From positions 35,391,425-35,455,424 of the forward strand of contig CAIIXF020000010.1 in the NCBI GenBank assembly GCA_903813345.2: a DNA stretch of 64,000 nt, written 5' to 3'. This DNA is from Owenia fusiformis. Lineage: Eukaryota > Annelida > Polychaeta > Sabellida > Oweniidae. A model generated the notes under the pieces. The model did no database searches, had not been told where the DNA came from, and was given only the letters and a program-made list of their open reading frames with translations. Positions 37,850-48,925 of the stretch are shown piece after piece; the first letter of the stretch is position 1, and every line of letters begins with the position of its first letter. A program made the translations under genes and the position numbers.

Positions 37850-38760
37850 GGTTTCTAGACAACTCATCCCAAGACAACCCATCCCAAGACAAGTCATCCC
37901 TAGGACAACTCATCCCAAGACAACTCATCCCAAGACATCTCATCCCAAGACAACTCATCCCAAGACATCTCATCCCAAGACATCTCATCCCAAGACAACT
38001 CATCCCACTTGTATAATTGATAAATTATTTTGTCCTCTATATTATATCTCAGATTATATATATAACTTTTTCATTTTTATGATTGCAAAGTGATTTTTGA
38101 TTACACACTAAATTTTTAATACTGATTTTTAACATTTTAAACTGGCACTTGAAAGTTATATTTTACTTGTAAGTACTGCCGCTATTTTGATTAATTCTGA
38201 GATATTCTAAATATATTTGAGAATATAGATTTGAACATAAAAGTCATAGACATTATTTCCAAATTTAATCATCATTAATCTGAAAGTTTGAAATTGGCAA
38301 TCTTATTTAGGATTAAGCCAAAATATTTTAAAACAAAGACTGAATTGATCTGAGAGAATTATTCTGATGGCACCTTGGATAATACATTCTAACTGAGTTA
38401 ATCCTACACCTTTGATGATCTTTGATTTAATAATCAAAGTATATATTAATTTGAACATGTTTGTCTTTATCCCAATCAGTCAACAAAAATTCAAAATATA
38501 GCATGAAAAATGTATATAATAAAAAACAAAGATATTCCATGACCAGTGTGCTAACTGCTAAAATCTCTAAATAGTTTTCAATCTTTCAAAAGTGAAAATT
38601 GATTGTATAAAATTATGTTATATTTCAAGTTGGGAAGAGTTGTCTTGGGGATGAATTGTCTTGGGATGAGATGTCTTGGGATAAGTTGCCTTGGGATGAG
38701 ATGTCTTGGGGATGACTTGTCTTGGGATGAGTTGTCTTAGGGATGAGTTGTCCTGTTACC
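37850..38760. mobile_element. Foldback-like element with tandem-repeat TIRs
   Basis: This 911-bp element is flanked by the 9-bp duplication GGCAGGGGG (37841-37849 and 38761-38769). Each terminus is a short-period array: about ten 15-bp units of the type AAGACAACTCATCCC at 37857-38006, and about eight in the opposite orientation at 38636-38754. The outermost bases match as inverted repeats (GGTTTCTAGACAACTCATCC against GGTAACAGGACAACTCATCC). Tandem-repeat inverted ends plus a 9-bp duplication are the marks of Foldback (MuDR-related) elements. The middle is AT-rich and non-coding. Confidence 0.85.
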
Positions 38761-39006
38761 GGCAGGGGGACCCCTTGAGTTGTTTGACATTTATCTTAGT
38801 GATAGATGTCCTGGCGATTAGAATTAGACAAGATCGGGCTATTAAAGGGATCCGCTTGGGAAATAATGAGCAAAAGATCGGGTTATTTGCTGACGATACA
38901 ACACTGACAGTAGATAGCAAAGAATCTCTTAAACTGGCTTTAAACATTTTTGATGAATTTAAAGATATTTCTGGATTATGTATTAACAAAGAAAAGACAG
39001 AATGTA
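38761..39006 (+). pseudogene. LINE reverse transcriptase, fragment 2 (FADD)
   Basis: This resumes the reverse transcriptase at RQGDPLSCLTFILVIDVLA and includes LFADDTTLTVDSKESL, the YADD-equivalent active site with Phe in place of Tyr. It ends at SGLCINKEKTEC, where a mariner element is inserted at a TA. Confidence 0.9.
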
Positions 39007-40098
39007 CGAGGGGTGATCAATAAGTAATGGACGCTTTTTTACACAGATACTTTTTATAGATCAATCCCTTTGATTTTCCTACCAGTGATACATCATTCAA
39101 TTATCTATCAATTCTGAAGATTTGAAGACAAGATATATAATACATATTGATATATCCTTATTTCCGTGAAGGAGGTACAGGTACCCCGGGACCGACATTT
39201 ACGTCACATATTCAGATTTTAGCCAGTTTGGTAAATTTCAGTTAGATTTGAACGTTTTATATGCAACAAGTGTTGTGTTGTTTAAAAAAATTTGCTGACT
39301 GGTAACACATAAACAGAAAGTATTGTAATGTCAGAATGTTGTACGGTAGGGGTTTGCATGTCAATTTGAGAAAGCATTCAGTGGAAGAAAGGGGTGGTGA
39401 GAGAAGGGAACACCCTACTCCATATGGACAAAGCACCTGCCCAAAGATCTCAAAATGTTCAGAAAACAATATCCCTGGACCTCAAAATTGAGCCCTTGGC
39501 CAATGCACCATATTATCAAGATCTGCGTGACTTGGTCATTTCTATACTACTTATTTCTATAGAGAAAGGACGCAGGTTTATTGACATTGATGAAATAAAA
39601 CAACCCGTGCAACTGCATCTTGCTACCATGTCAGAGAATGGATTCAGCCTTGTCTCACAATCTTGAGTTAAGAGGATGAGGAATTGTGTACATGTAGCAC
39701 TTGATGGAAGCTATTTAGAGGGCCCTGTGGAATGAATGTGGCATGAATACCACATAGTGATGATAAAATATTCAAAATTATTATATTATTACTATGGCAT
39801 AACAAAATGGGGTAATTCATGACCATAATGGTTTGTTTTGTTCAGCCTGCATTCAACTGCATTGCATGTTAAACAATCTAAAATAGCTTCAGAATATGTG
39901 ACGTAAATGTCGGTCCCTGGGTACCTGTACCTCCTTCACGGAAATAAAGATATATCAACATGTAATATATATATTGTCTTCAAATCTTCAGAGCTGATAG
40001 ATAGTTGAATGATGTATCACTGGTAAGAAAATCGAAAGGATTGGTCAATAAAAAGCATCCGTGTAAAAAAGCGTCCATTACTTATTGATCACCCCTCG
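39007..40098. mobile_element. mariner-family relic with ~220-bp TIRs
   Basis: This 1,092-bp element has ends CGAGGGGTGATCAATAAGTA and the complement, and TA on both sides (39005-39006 and 40099-40100). The inverted arms extend for about 220 bp with roughly one difference in ten. They share ACCAGTGATACATCATTCAA and GAAGGAGGTACAGGTACC. It contains the C-terminal part of a mariner transposase (listed separately). It splits the LINE reading frame. Confidence 0.9.
39394..39663 (+). pseudogene. mariner transposase C-terminal fragment, decayed
   Basis: The translation contains LLHMDKAPAQRSQNVQKTI and NAPYYQDLRDLV, then GRRFIDIDEI and MSENGF. These align with the mariner pattern HxDNAPAH...PPYSPDLAPCDF...GRRFxSDEEV...MSKNGF. 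The catalytic DNAPAH has become DKAPAQ, so even the remaining part is inactive. The N-terminal half is absent. Confidence 0.8.
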
Positions 40099-40100
40099 TA

Positions 40101-41539
40101 TGTATATTGGTTCAGAAAGATCTAAAACTGAGGATAAGTTATACGGTTTAAAATGGGTTAAAGATCCAAGTAAATTTCTGGGAATTTGTGTCTCATATAA
40201 TAAGAAATCAGATGATTTTGTTATCTTTGAGAAGAAATTAGACTCGCTTCAAAAAGTATTGAAAATGTGGTCAAGAAGAAATTTAACTTTATATGGTCGA
40301 GTTCTGATAATCAAAACGCTTGGTATTTCTAAACTGGTATATTCCATGTCAATGACAAATACCCCAAATGATATATTAACAAAGGCACAACAGATAATTT
40401 ACTCATTCCTATGGGGTGTAAAAACGGAAAAGGTTAAGAGACGAACTTTAATTGGTGATTACGACGAGGGTGGTCTAAGAATGATTGACATGTTTTCAAT
40501 GGAAAAAGCACTTAAACTGATGTGGCTAAAAAGATTAATCGAACCTCGACAAAGTCATTGGAAATATATTCCAGAATTGTACTTTAAACCGCTTGGGGGA
40601 ATTAAGTTCTTTATACAATGTAATTTTGATATTAAAACAATAGCCCACGACGTGCCAGAATTTTACTCAAATATTTTACAAATTTACTCTGATATAAGGA
40701 ATATGCAAGCTCCAAGAACTAGTTCTGAAGTTAAAAGTGAAATACTCTGGAATAATAGATTGGTCCTAATTAATAACAGAGGTCATAAATAAGCATCTTA
40801 TGAATAATGGGGTCGTTTACATAAATGACCTCCTAAATGACCAGGGACATTTTTTACAGTATTATGATTTTAAGGCAAAATACAACGTACAAATTAATTT
40901 TATTGATTATTATGCTATAATATCAGCTGTACCGAAGGAGTGGAAACGCTTATTGAAGTGAGACTTAACTTCAGTCTTTGAACCGAGCCTACAAACGGAT
41001 CTTGTGCATTTAACACTTGGCGAAAAACCAGTGTCATTGAATGGTTAAACAGTGAAGTCAATTCAAAAAATATTAAATAGAAACAAATATTTGGAACCAC
41101 TGTATAAAAATGAACATGATCGTGAGTTAGGAAGAATAGATTACTTTAAAATGGCTTATAGCTGCACGAAACAAAATAAATTTAATATAAGATTCTACAT
41201 GGTATTTGTACCACAAATGCTTACTTAACGCAGATAGGAATTAAACAGGATGCTAGATGTAGTTACTGTCCATTAAGAGACACTTTAAAGCACAAGTTTT
41301 GGGAATGTAGGCGGGTTCAGATTTTTTTGAAAGCTATTAAAGAGAATTTGGGGAAATTATTCAATGTAAATCTTAATGTTAATGCCCATGATATGGTGTT
41401 CGAAAGATCTGTAAATAATGAAAACACTTTGCTAAACAGGCTATCACTAGCAATCAAATATTATATATATGCAAAACAATTTAATGAGGTAAATCCCAAC
41501 TTGGACGTGACTCAATTTGAAAATACCATGTTTATATTA
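40101..41539 (+). pseudogene. LINE ORF2 C-terminal half, fragment 3
   Basis: The frame continues across the mariner insertion with YIGSERSKTEDKLYGLKW, SKFLGICVSY and RNLTLYGRVLIIKTLGISK, and then GGLRMIDMFSMEKALKLMWL. A frame change near 40780 follows. The homologous reading continues as NKHLMNNGVVYINDLL and AIISAVPKEWKRLL. After more damage the CSYCPLRDTLKHKFWEC motif appears at about 41258-41310. The last readable part is ENTMFI at the TTA where the 5-kb element inserted. Confidence 0.85.
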
Positions 41540-41995
41540 TAGTGTGTGCCAAATTGCTTTCTAAGTGGCTTAGTTAGGCTAAACCTATGTTGTGGTAGCT
41601 TACTATGAATTGACCCATAGTCATTTTAGATTGATCTATTATCTATTCATTTTTACTTGTCTGCAGTCAAAATAGTGACACGAAAGGGCTAAACGGCTTG
41701 CACCAAGGTGCGACCGTCAAAAAGATGAGTTTGAAAAATATACATTTTTTTAAATAATACTTGTAAGTATACAAAATAAATGCAAATTTGATATTGATGT
41801 GTAATGATAGTCCATTCGGGTGTGGTAATTTTATGAAAAACAATTATGGTAAAAAATTGGATATTTATGACCTTAAAATGCGATTTCAATTAAAAAGTTA
41901 CTGTTGTCAAGGATATTATTCCTATTTTATATAGTCAGTGTTTTTTAAATATACCAATAACCATTTCATTAGTTTTTGACAAAGCAAATAATTAT

Positions 41996-42241
41996 AGGGC
42001 TCACACAAGGATCAACTTTGTTCATAGCATTTTCAAATTAAGTGATGTTTTGAAAAAATACGAAGGTAAACTCAATTTTATTTTTTATTTGTTGAAGAAA
42101 AAAACAATTATATGTTTCTTTTCTTGTTTCGACTGAAAAATCTCAATTCATCGCCCTTGCTTCGCACTTGCTTCGCAAGCAGAAGAGTCTACACCAGTAC
42201 GAAAAAGTCTTCAAAAAAGTTGATCCTTGTGTGAGCCCTAC
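41996..42241. mobile_element. hairpin MITE, left copy (AGGGCTCACACAAGGATCAA)
   Basis: The outer 22 bases, AGGGCTCACACAAGGATCAA onward, recur as an exact complement at the other end of a 246-bp segment. A related segment lies at 45814-46050. The sequence just outside also matches inverted (AATAACCATTTCATTAGTTT against its counterpart near 42270), so the hairpin is the centre of a larger palindrome. Confidence 0.65.
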
Positions 42242-42487
42242 AATTATTTACTTTGTCAAAAACGTATATAATGGTTATTCGGATATATAAAAATCATTTA
42301 ATAGGTAAAATAGGAAAAGTATCATTGACTTTTGATTTTGAATAAAAAAAGTATTACGAGCATATAGTGCAGCACTTAGTTTATAGCTTGCAGACAGTGA
42401 TCTAAGAGGCACCATCTTGTAGTAATGGGTGTGACAGTGATGAGACGGGAATTGATTTTATTAATGCAAGTTTTGACAATCCTAGTA

Positions 42488-43333
42488 AGGGAACATGGGG
42501 CAAAGCGGCCCAAAAAATTTAATTTTAAGTTGTTCTGTACGGGGTATTTTCATATCTGTCAATCATCGCGCACTTTGATGTTCCACTTTATTAATGGTTT
42601 GTGGTTTACATTTTTCGAGTGTTTTATACTTTCCTAGGACTATCTTCTGTGATTTTTTAATGGTCAAAAATATTGTCGAGAGTGGGGCAAAACGGCCCAT
42701 GGGTGGGGCAAAACGGCCCACCCTCTGTTACATGGGTTTTGAAACCAAAATTAATCAATTACAAGACTCGTCCACAAACATCTTATCTCAGACGTTCAAA
42801 CCTTTGACAGATAAAGTATTCTTAACCCCTACCATAATTCTAGTCATTCGATATGTGTCGGAAGGAAATAAGGCACAAGCCAGATGTTAAAATTGTTACA
42901 TTTGAAAACCAATTGTTCTTGCACAATAAGATTTTTGTATGTTATAACATGTGTGGGCCGTTTTGCCCCAAAGACATGTGAATTTTCAAATAGACGTCAT
43001 TTTAATTTGCCTAATACTTGAAGCTCGAAATTTTTACAAATAAAGAATAAAAGTGCACACTCTATGTAAAATGTTAAATCAAAACGATATTCTATTGTTG
43101 CCGGATTTTTTCAGAGATTCTCGTGAGAGGGGTAACTTCCCAAAAAGAGGGTGAAAAGTAGAATTACCTCTTACGTAAAGCGAGACGCTGCTTGGTTAAA
43201 AATGGACGGTCGAGAAGGTGGCAGATATTTCAAAATTCGATTTTGTGACTTTTGAAGAACCATCTTTTTATAGTTCAAAAGATATTTCGATGGGCCACTT
43301 TGCCCCAGAGGGCCGTTTTGCCCCATGTTCCCC
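42488..43333. mobile_element. TA-flanked MITE with GGGGCAAAACGGCCC repeats
   Basis: This 846-bp element has ends AGGGAACATGGGGCAAAGCG and a complement ending CCCCATGTTCCCC, bordered by TA. The end motif GGGGCAAAACGGCCC recurs inside at about 42683-42723 (twice) and, inverted, at about 42955-42970. There is no transposase. Confidence 0.85.
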
Positions 43334-43739
43334 TATTGATGGTTTATCTTACGGACGTCATATTAAAAGATACCAATTTGCATTACATCAACATCAAAGA
43401 AGTTTGATTTGTTCACAGATACGTGTCAGAGTGATACCTGTAGCAGTTGCACTAGATTGATATACAACAAGATATGTGTGAGCATTCATTGCAACATTTA
43501 CTTAAGAGTTATAATTCTACTAAATCTGATGGAAGATTAGATAATTGAAGTCTATCTCTTTTGGTTTATTCAATTTGAATAGTACTTTTGCAATAAAGAT
43601 ACCTTAGTTTTGAAACATTAGCTGCAATTTCATTTCAAAAAGATCAGTTTTCAACTTCGTACTATGTTTTGTTCATAAAATGTGTATTCAACATAGGTCA
43701 AAAGTCAGGGTAATTTCAAGTTTAAAATATCAATATCTA

Positions 43740-44390
43740 GGATAGTTGGCATTTTAAGACATTTTGCCGATGGTGTGACCCTTCACAACCGATGATTATG
43801 TGACCTGAGGTAAAGATCAACTGAATGGGTGTAGGTAATTTCAAGGTCAATATCTAGCAATTTGGTGTTTTAAGGCAATTGAGAACAATTCTGACCCTTG
43901 ACAACCGATTATTAGGTGACCTGTTGTCAGGGTCAAGGTCTATAGGTCAAGATCATTTCAAGGTCATCAATATCTAAATATTTGGCGTTTTTGGGCTGAG
44001 GTTACCCTTTGTGAATCATGAATGTGTGACCTGAGGTCAAGGTTATTTCAAGGTCAAATATCAGTATCTAAGTATTTGGTATATTAAGGCCCTGGTATCT
44101 GCTGTGACCCCTAGCGACTCATGATAGGGTGACTTCCAAGGTCAATATCTCGCAATTTGGAGTTTAAAGGCAATTGAGAACAATTGTGACCTTTGGCGAC
44201 CAATGATTAGGTGACCTGGTGTCAAGGTCATTTCAAGGTCAATATCTAAGTAGTTGGCAAATGTGGGGCTACAGTCCTATTTAATGACCAATGATAAAAT
44301 GACCAGAGATCTATAAGTCAATGTCTGGATCAAGATCATTTCAAGGTCATAGCTCAATATCTAATTAGTATTTGGCGTTTTGGGGCTGAA
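43740..44390. repeat. degenerate tandem repeat rich in TCAAGGTCA
   Basis: A diverged unit of about 120-180 bp is repeated four to five times. Each copy has a gtgacctgaggtcaaggtca-like part, then TTTCAAGGTCAATATCTA, a TATTTGGCGTTTT part and TTGTGACCCTTGGCGACC. At least six exact TCAAGGTCA words and many near-matches are present. Confidence 0.8.
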
Positions 44391-45813
44391 CGTGTTTTTG
44401 TGAAAACAATATGATTTTTCTTATGTAAAGTCCCTGTGATAAAAATGATATCATCCAATTTCTTCACTTGAAAAGAAAAAACATCATGAATCCCCCTCAA
44501 CCTTTATTTTTCAACTTATTTTTTATGATTTCATTCTGGTTTGATTCCTTGACAACTTAATGATACACTACATGATTTTACTACTATATGTACGGGTATA
44601 AGCATCAAATGTGGTGCCACCTGTTGTTAATAACATTCGTAAACATAATGCTTGAATGTATCAATAAATTGAAATTGAAAATATAAATATTTGAAAATAT
44701 ATCTGAAATATTATTGATAAGATCCCCACCTTGTCACTTTTTGAAAAATATTAGGCTTATTTTCTAAAGTATTTTTTCTTAATTCGAACATATCAAAATT
44801 TCTTCTACGCTAATGAATTAACAAATTCTGAAAAGGGGACGGGTATTGAAATGCGATAAAGTTAAAAACCACAAGTTCCATGTTATTTTCCATTGGAAAA
44901 ACTCAAACTATCCATTGTTTTCAACATAATTGTGGTCATTGAAAATTGATATCTCCAAAACTAGACTTTCATTACTATTCTACTAATGAAAAAGTTTTAG
45001 ACCACTTGTTGAATAATATTTTCATGCAATTCAAATAAAAAAGAAGAACCTCTGTTGAGTAAATAATTTCAAAAAAATGTTGAGATGGGTTCCCCATTCA
45101 TATTTTTTTTAATTGTTTGAATGATATTTTTCTAATCATTGAGAATTGAATTTTCTTGAAAGATAACATATTGTGTTTTTGAGAAATGTCATATTTATAT
45201 TGAGAAAGTAGTCATGGTAAAATATATGACGATCAGATATCACTTGCCATACTATACCTGGTCCTTTGCAAATTTGAAGTGAATTGTAAAATCATATCAG
45301 AAGAGAGGACATCCAAATATGAGGTCATTAGTTTAATGACTGCAATCAGTAATCAACAGCCAGGAGAGTTACTTTCTCTAGTAATTCTGAATTGGATCAC
45401 TATTGTATTGTATTGTATAATATGACCATTTAATTCACACTAGTTTCTTCATATGCCTGGACTAAAAAATCCCGAATCTGTTTGGGTGAAATAACCAAAT
45501 GTGACCAATAATATGAGTATATTTGAGTATTGTCTCTTCACTTTCCAGTCAAAAATGTAAGATTTAAAAATATTTTTACAAATAATTGCAGTAAAACATG
45601 CAAAATATAATGCACATTGGTTATTGAAATGTAAAGATAGTCCATGAGGGTATGGTTATATTATTAAAAACAATTATGGTAAAAATTGGGTATTTCTAAC
45701 CATATAATGCTTTTTATTCCAAGTTCAAAGACATTCTTCCTATTTTACCTCTGAAATGATTTTCATACCACCGAATAACCATTATATCAGTTTCTGGCAA
45801 AGTAAATAAGTGT

Positions 45814-46050
45814 AGGGCTTACACAAGGATCAACGTTTTTTAAGACTGTTTATGTACTTGTAGATCCCCTGCCGTTCTAAGAGGAAGAGCAATGAATTGC
45901 GATTTTTCAGTCAAAACAATGAAATAAACACACTCTGTTTATTTTGTTAATCATTTAACAAATAAAATTGTGTTTAACCTTATATTTTTTCAAAACATCA
46001 CTAAATATGAAAATATTGCAAATAAAGTTGATCCTTGTGTGAGCCCTATA
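45814..46050. mobile_element. hairpin MITE, right copy
   Basis: AGGGCTTACACAAGGATCAA at the left end pairs with TTGATCCTTGTGTGAGCCCT at the right end of a 237-bp segment. It is the counterpart of 41996-42241 and likewise lies at the centre of a larger palindrome formed by 45548-45813 and 46051-46300. Confidence 0.65.
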
Positions 46051-46494
46051 TTTATTTACTTTGCCAAAAATGAATATAATGGTAATTAAAATATTTTGAA
46101 AACATTGAATAGGTGAAATAGGAATATTATCATTAACAACCATGACTTTTGAATAAATATGGTATTTTCAGGTCAGAAATATATAATTCTTCACAATTAT
46201 TGTTTTTTATAAAAATGGCCACACGCAAATGGACTATCATACTTATCAATACCAAATTTGCCTCCTATATTGTATACCCATTGCTATTATTTGAAAAAAA
46301 TAATTTTTATCAAACTCATCTTTTTGATGGTTGCACCTTGCTGCAAGCCGTTTAGCCCTTTCGTGTCACCTTTTTGAGTGCAGACAAGTAAAAATGAATA
46401 GTTGATGGACCAATCTATAATGATAATGGGTCACTTCATAGTAAGCTACCACAACATAGGTTTTTGTGATTTTCTGGGGTTTTGGCACACACTA

Positions 46495-46633
46495 TTAGTC
46501 GCAACAGTCATACCCAGAACTTCTGGGTATGACTGTTGCGAATGTCTGAATGAATGGAGGTGGTGTGAAAGTGGTTTAATATTTCATCTTTGCCTTGTTT
46601 AATGTACTATTTTATGTTTGATTCAATAAAAAA
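46495..46633 (+). other. LINE 3' end with near-perfect hairpin and A-tail
   Basis: This is the last piece of the LINE. It begins at the TTA duplicated by the 5-kb element and contains a 20-bp perfect stem with a one-base loop (46500-46540, CGCAACAGTCATACCCAGAA and its complement). It ends in ATTCAATAAA plus an A-run, next to the AAACTTTAT duplication. A 3' hairpin recognised by reverse transcriptase is known for some LINEs; that role here is inferred. Confidence 0.75.
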
Positions 46634-47011
46634 AAACTTTATGACGTCACAATATGGGACGCTTACTAAAATTCATCTTTTGAAATAAAATATCCATCTA
46701 CCTTTTATCAAGACGAAAAATAAGTATAATGGTCATATATTGTTTGAGTTATGAGCGTTTAAAGACGAAAAATAATTCAAAATGTAACGTGTCAACAGGG
46801 GATATTTGCCAGATGTTTTGGTAAAAAACTATTTTTTAAAAAAGAACGCGCAAGAATCGTGAACATAGTGTAGTTGATCTAAAACCTTCAACGAAACAGC
46901 TTTAAAATGATATATAACTTTAATTAGAATATCATCTTATAATCCGGGGAATCAAAGCTACATTCACGCGATACCCTTAAAAACAAATGCGCCACCTTTT
47001 TGCGACACGTC

Positions 47012-48284
47012 ATAACTAAGTAAACACTAAGCTCAAGTATTAGAGAGTTCAACTTTTGTAGGTCAGTGAGGTTTATGACGTCAATATATGATAAAAACAA
47101 CTCTAACAATTTTGTAAGTCGTTCTATTCAACCCTTTCTAACTTTTTACCATGTTAATGAAAGTCTTTGAAACGCTCTATTTAGTTAAAGTATACATACG
47201 TTGTACTTCTGAATGTTTGGTATGATAATAAGAAAATTTAATTAAATATGATAGATAAAGCGGCACACACCTCTTTTTAATTTACAGAGGGTATGCAAAC
47301 TCTAAAATCGGTTTTGAATGTAAATGTAAATACGTGGAATTTGAGAAGACCTTGATGATAAATCAGGGTTACTTTTTAGCCTTTTTTACTATCATCATTT
47401 TATTTGTATGTTATACATTCACCCCCTTCCAGTATTTACCCTTGTCCGCTTTAAGCATTGTGAATATGTTTAATGACCAAATATGTAACGGGCAGTTTCA
47501 ACATTGACATACCGAATAGAACGCAATCCATTGCTATTGACTTAAAGTGTGCTAGAAATTCTGTGGAGTTTACAAAAGTGTTTACTACAGATTAGACAAT
47601 TTGAACGGTAGGCAAGTTTTAACCGAAATGTTACAATTTGAAAATGAATTAAAATGGCCAAAGGTGTATAAAAATATATGAACAGTTCCAGACCATATTA
47701 TTAATATGTCAATTAATATTTTTGGAAATAAAACTGATGTTTCATCAGATATAGCTTGCAAAAATAGTCAAGTCCTGATTCGAACATTGCATTTCTACCC
47801 AAGGGAAAACATTTAATAAATTACCACTCCGAAAAATCTACATAAAATGTTGTAACGATCAAGTCAATACTCTGTTTATTCGTGTGCTCTTGGCAGAAAT
47901 ACCTGCAATTCGTTTTAAAATTTAATGTACAACCTTGTTTATATTGAACATTTGGGTGATTATTGAATTGTAATGCTGCAAAACCTGAAATAAAAATCAA
48001 TTAAAAAGAAAATACCAACTCGTTCTTTGCTTGACCTGACTTTATTTTACTGACCTTTACTGGGTCAGACAATCAAGAGTTATGCAAGACGTATTTAAAT
48101 CCGTGCAACAAATCAGTGCCAGTCGTGATAAATGGTACAAAATTCTACCGTGTACAATTTCTATTCTTGAGAACAGTCCAGGGTACATGTACATGTAGCA
48201 AACTACATACATTCACGTGTATCAAATATGGCCAAGTAAACCTTCATTGATAAGTATTCCTTAATTTTGTCAGTTCGTATCATA
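47012..48284. other. intergenic region, no gene seen
   Basis: This is AT-rich sequence. A weak LINE-like stretch at about 47620-48000 (ending AATAAAAATCAATTAAAAAG) may be another old retrotransposon tail, but no reverse transcriptase motif can be read. Confidence 0.35.
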
Positions 48285-48925
48285 CAGGGTGTCCCGAAAG
48301 TATGGGGCCCCCCCTAGGCAGACATATTCCAGTGTCCTCATAGTATGTGTCATATATCATTTTAAAGCTTATCCAAACTTACATTGATTTGCCAAGTATC
48401 ATGGTTTAACTCCCAAATGGGAAAAAGTTACAGTCATTTTAAAAGTTAGTGTTTTGTCAAAATAAAGTTCAATTTTACACCACACTACAAGTCAATGAGT
48501 CCCCCTTGGCCATGTTAACAGCACCAATTATTTTCAGATATGACCTTAAAAGCCCTTCAAATAGGGGTGTGGAATTTTATAACCCTCTTAAAACCTGTTC
48601 AGGCACTTTAGAAGAGTTCCATTGGAGTTTCTACCCTCACCGTTCTCTTTTTCCAACTCAATATCTATCCGACCCGAAAAGAATTGCTGCTGTTAAGATA
48701 GCCCGGGAGGACACATTGACTAGTGATTTGGTGTTAAATTGAACTTAATTTTGACCAAACACTAAATTTTGAAATGCCTGTAATTTTTTCACACTTGAGA
48801 GTTGAACCATGATACTTGGCAAATCAATGTAACTTTGGATAAGCTTTAAAATGATATATGACACATACTATAATGACACTGGTATATGTCTGCCTAGGGG
48901 GGGGGCATACTTTCGGGACACCCTG
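48285..48925. mobile_element. TA-flanked mariner-like MITE (CAGGGTGTCCCGAAAGTATG ends)
   Basis: This 641-bp element is bordered by TA. The inverted arms are about 150 bp and share CAGGGTGTCCCGAAAGTATG, CATATATCATTTTAAAGCTT, TTGATTTGCCAAGTATCATG and GTTAACT-like words. The ends are typical of mariner-derived MITEs. The interior frame (48449-48742) does not resemble a transposase. Confidence 0.9.

Larger units (their letters stand above)
41540..46494. mobile_element. ~5-kb element with ~0.45-kb TIRs and TTA duplication
   Basis: The ends are TAGTGTGTGCCAAA at 41540 and its complement ending at 46494, with TTA on each side; this 3-bp duplication fits the PIF/Harbinger group. The inverted arms (about 41540-41995 and 46051-46494) share GTTGTGGTAGCTTACTATGA, CGAAAGGGCTAAACGGCTTG, AAAAAGATGAGTTTGA and ATGATAGTCCATT. 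Each arm leads into a hairpin (41996-42241 and 45814-46050). A further copy of arm-like sequence follows on the inner side. The interior carries a MITE (42488-43333) and an AGGTCA-rich repeat (43740-44390). There is no transposase. Confidence 0.75.
37533..46633 (+). mobile_element. 5'-truncated LINE (Tx1/L1-like), carrying three inserted elements
   Basis: The LINE sequence is split into 37533-37840, 38761-39006, 40101-41539 and 46495-46633. It is flanked by the 9-bp direct repeat AAACTTTAT (37524-37532 and 46634-46642) and ends in an A-rich tail after ATTCAATAAA. It is truncated at the 5' end inside the reverse transcriptase. Recognisable motifs are DQTAFIKDR, the KAYDSVEFDY block, SCRQGDPLS, FADDTTL (catalytic Asp pair), SKFLGICVSY, and the C-terminal CSYCPLRDTLKHKFWEC zinc-knuckle-like motif. 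Motifs such as RNLTLYGRVLIIKTLGISK match the Tx1/L1-like clade. It holds a Foldback-like element, a mariner relic and a 5-kb TIR element. Confidence 0.9.
37013..47011. mobile_element. outer short-TIR element, split by the LINE nest
   Basis: The outermost layer of the nest has matching inverted ends, GACGTGTCGCAAAAAGGT at 37013 and ACCTTTTTGCGACACGTC ending at 47011, with ATA on each side. Removing the LINE and one 9-bp duplication would leave an element of about 0.9 kb (37013-37532 plus 46643-47011). There is no open frame of note. The short ends and 3-bp duplication make the assignment tentative. Confidence 0.45.

Noticed and set aside
37767-38003. Open frame with a repeated SCLGMRCLGM-like protein
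   Set aside because: It is only the translation of the 15-bp array at the end of the Foldback-like element.
47620-48010. Second LINE tail
   Set aside because: The ending resembles a LINE 3' end, but no reverse transcriptase motif or target duplication could be read.
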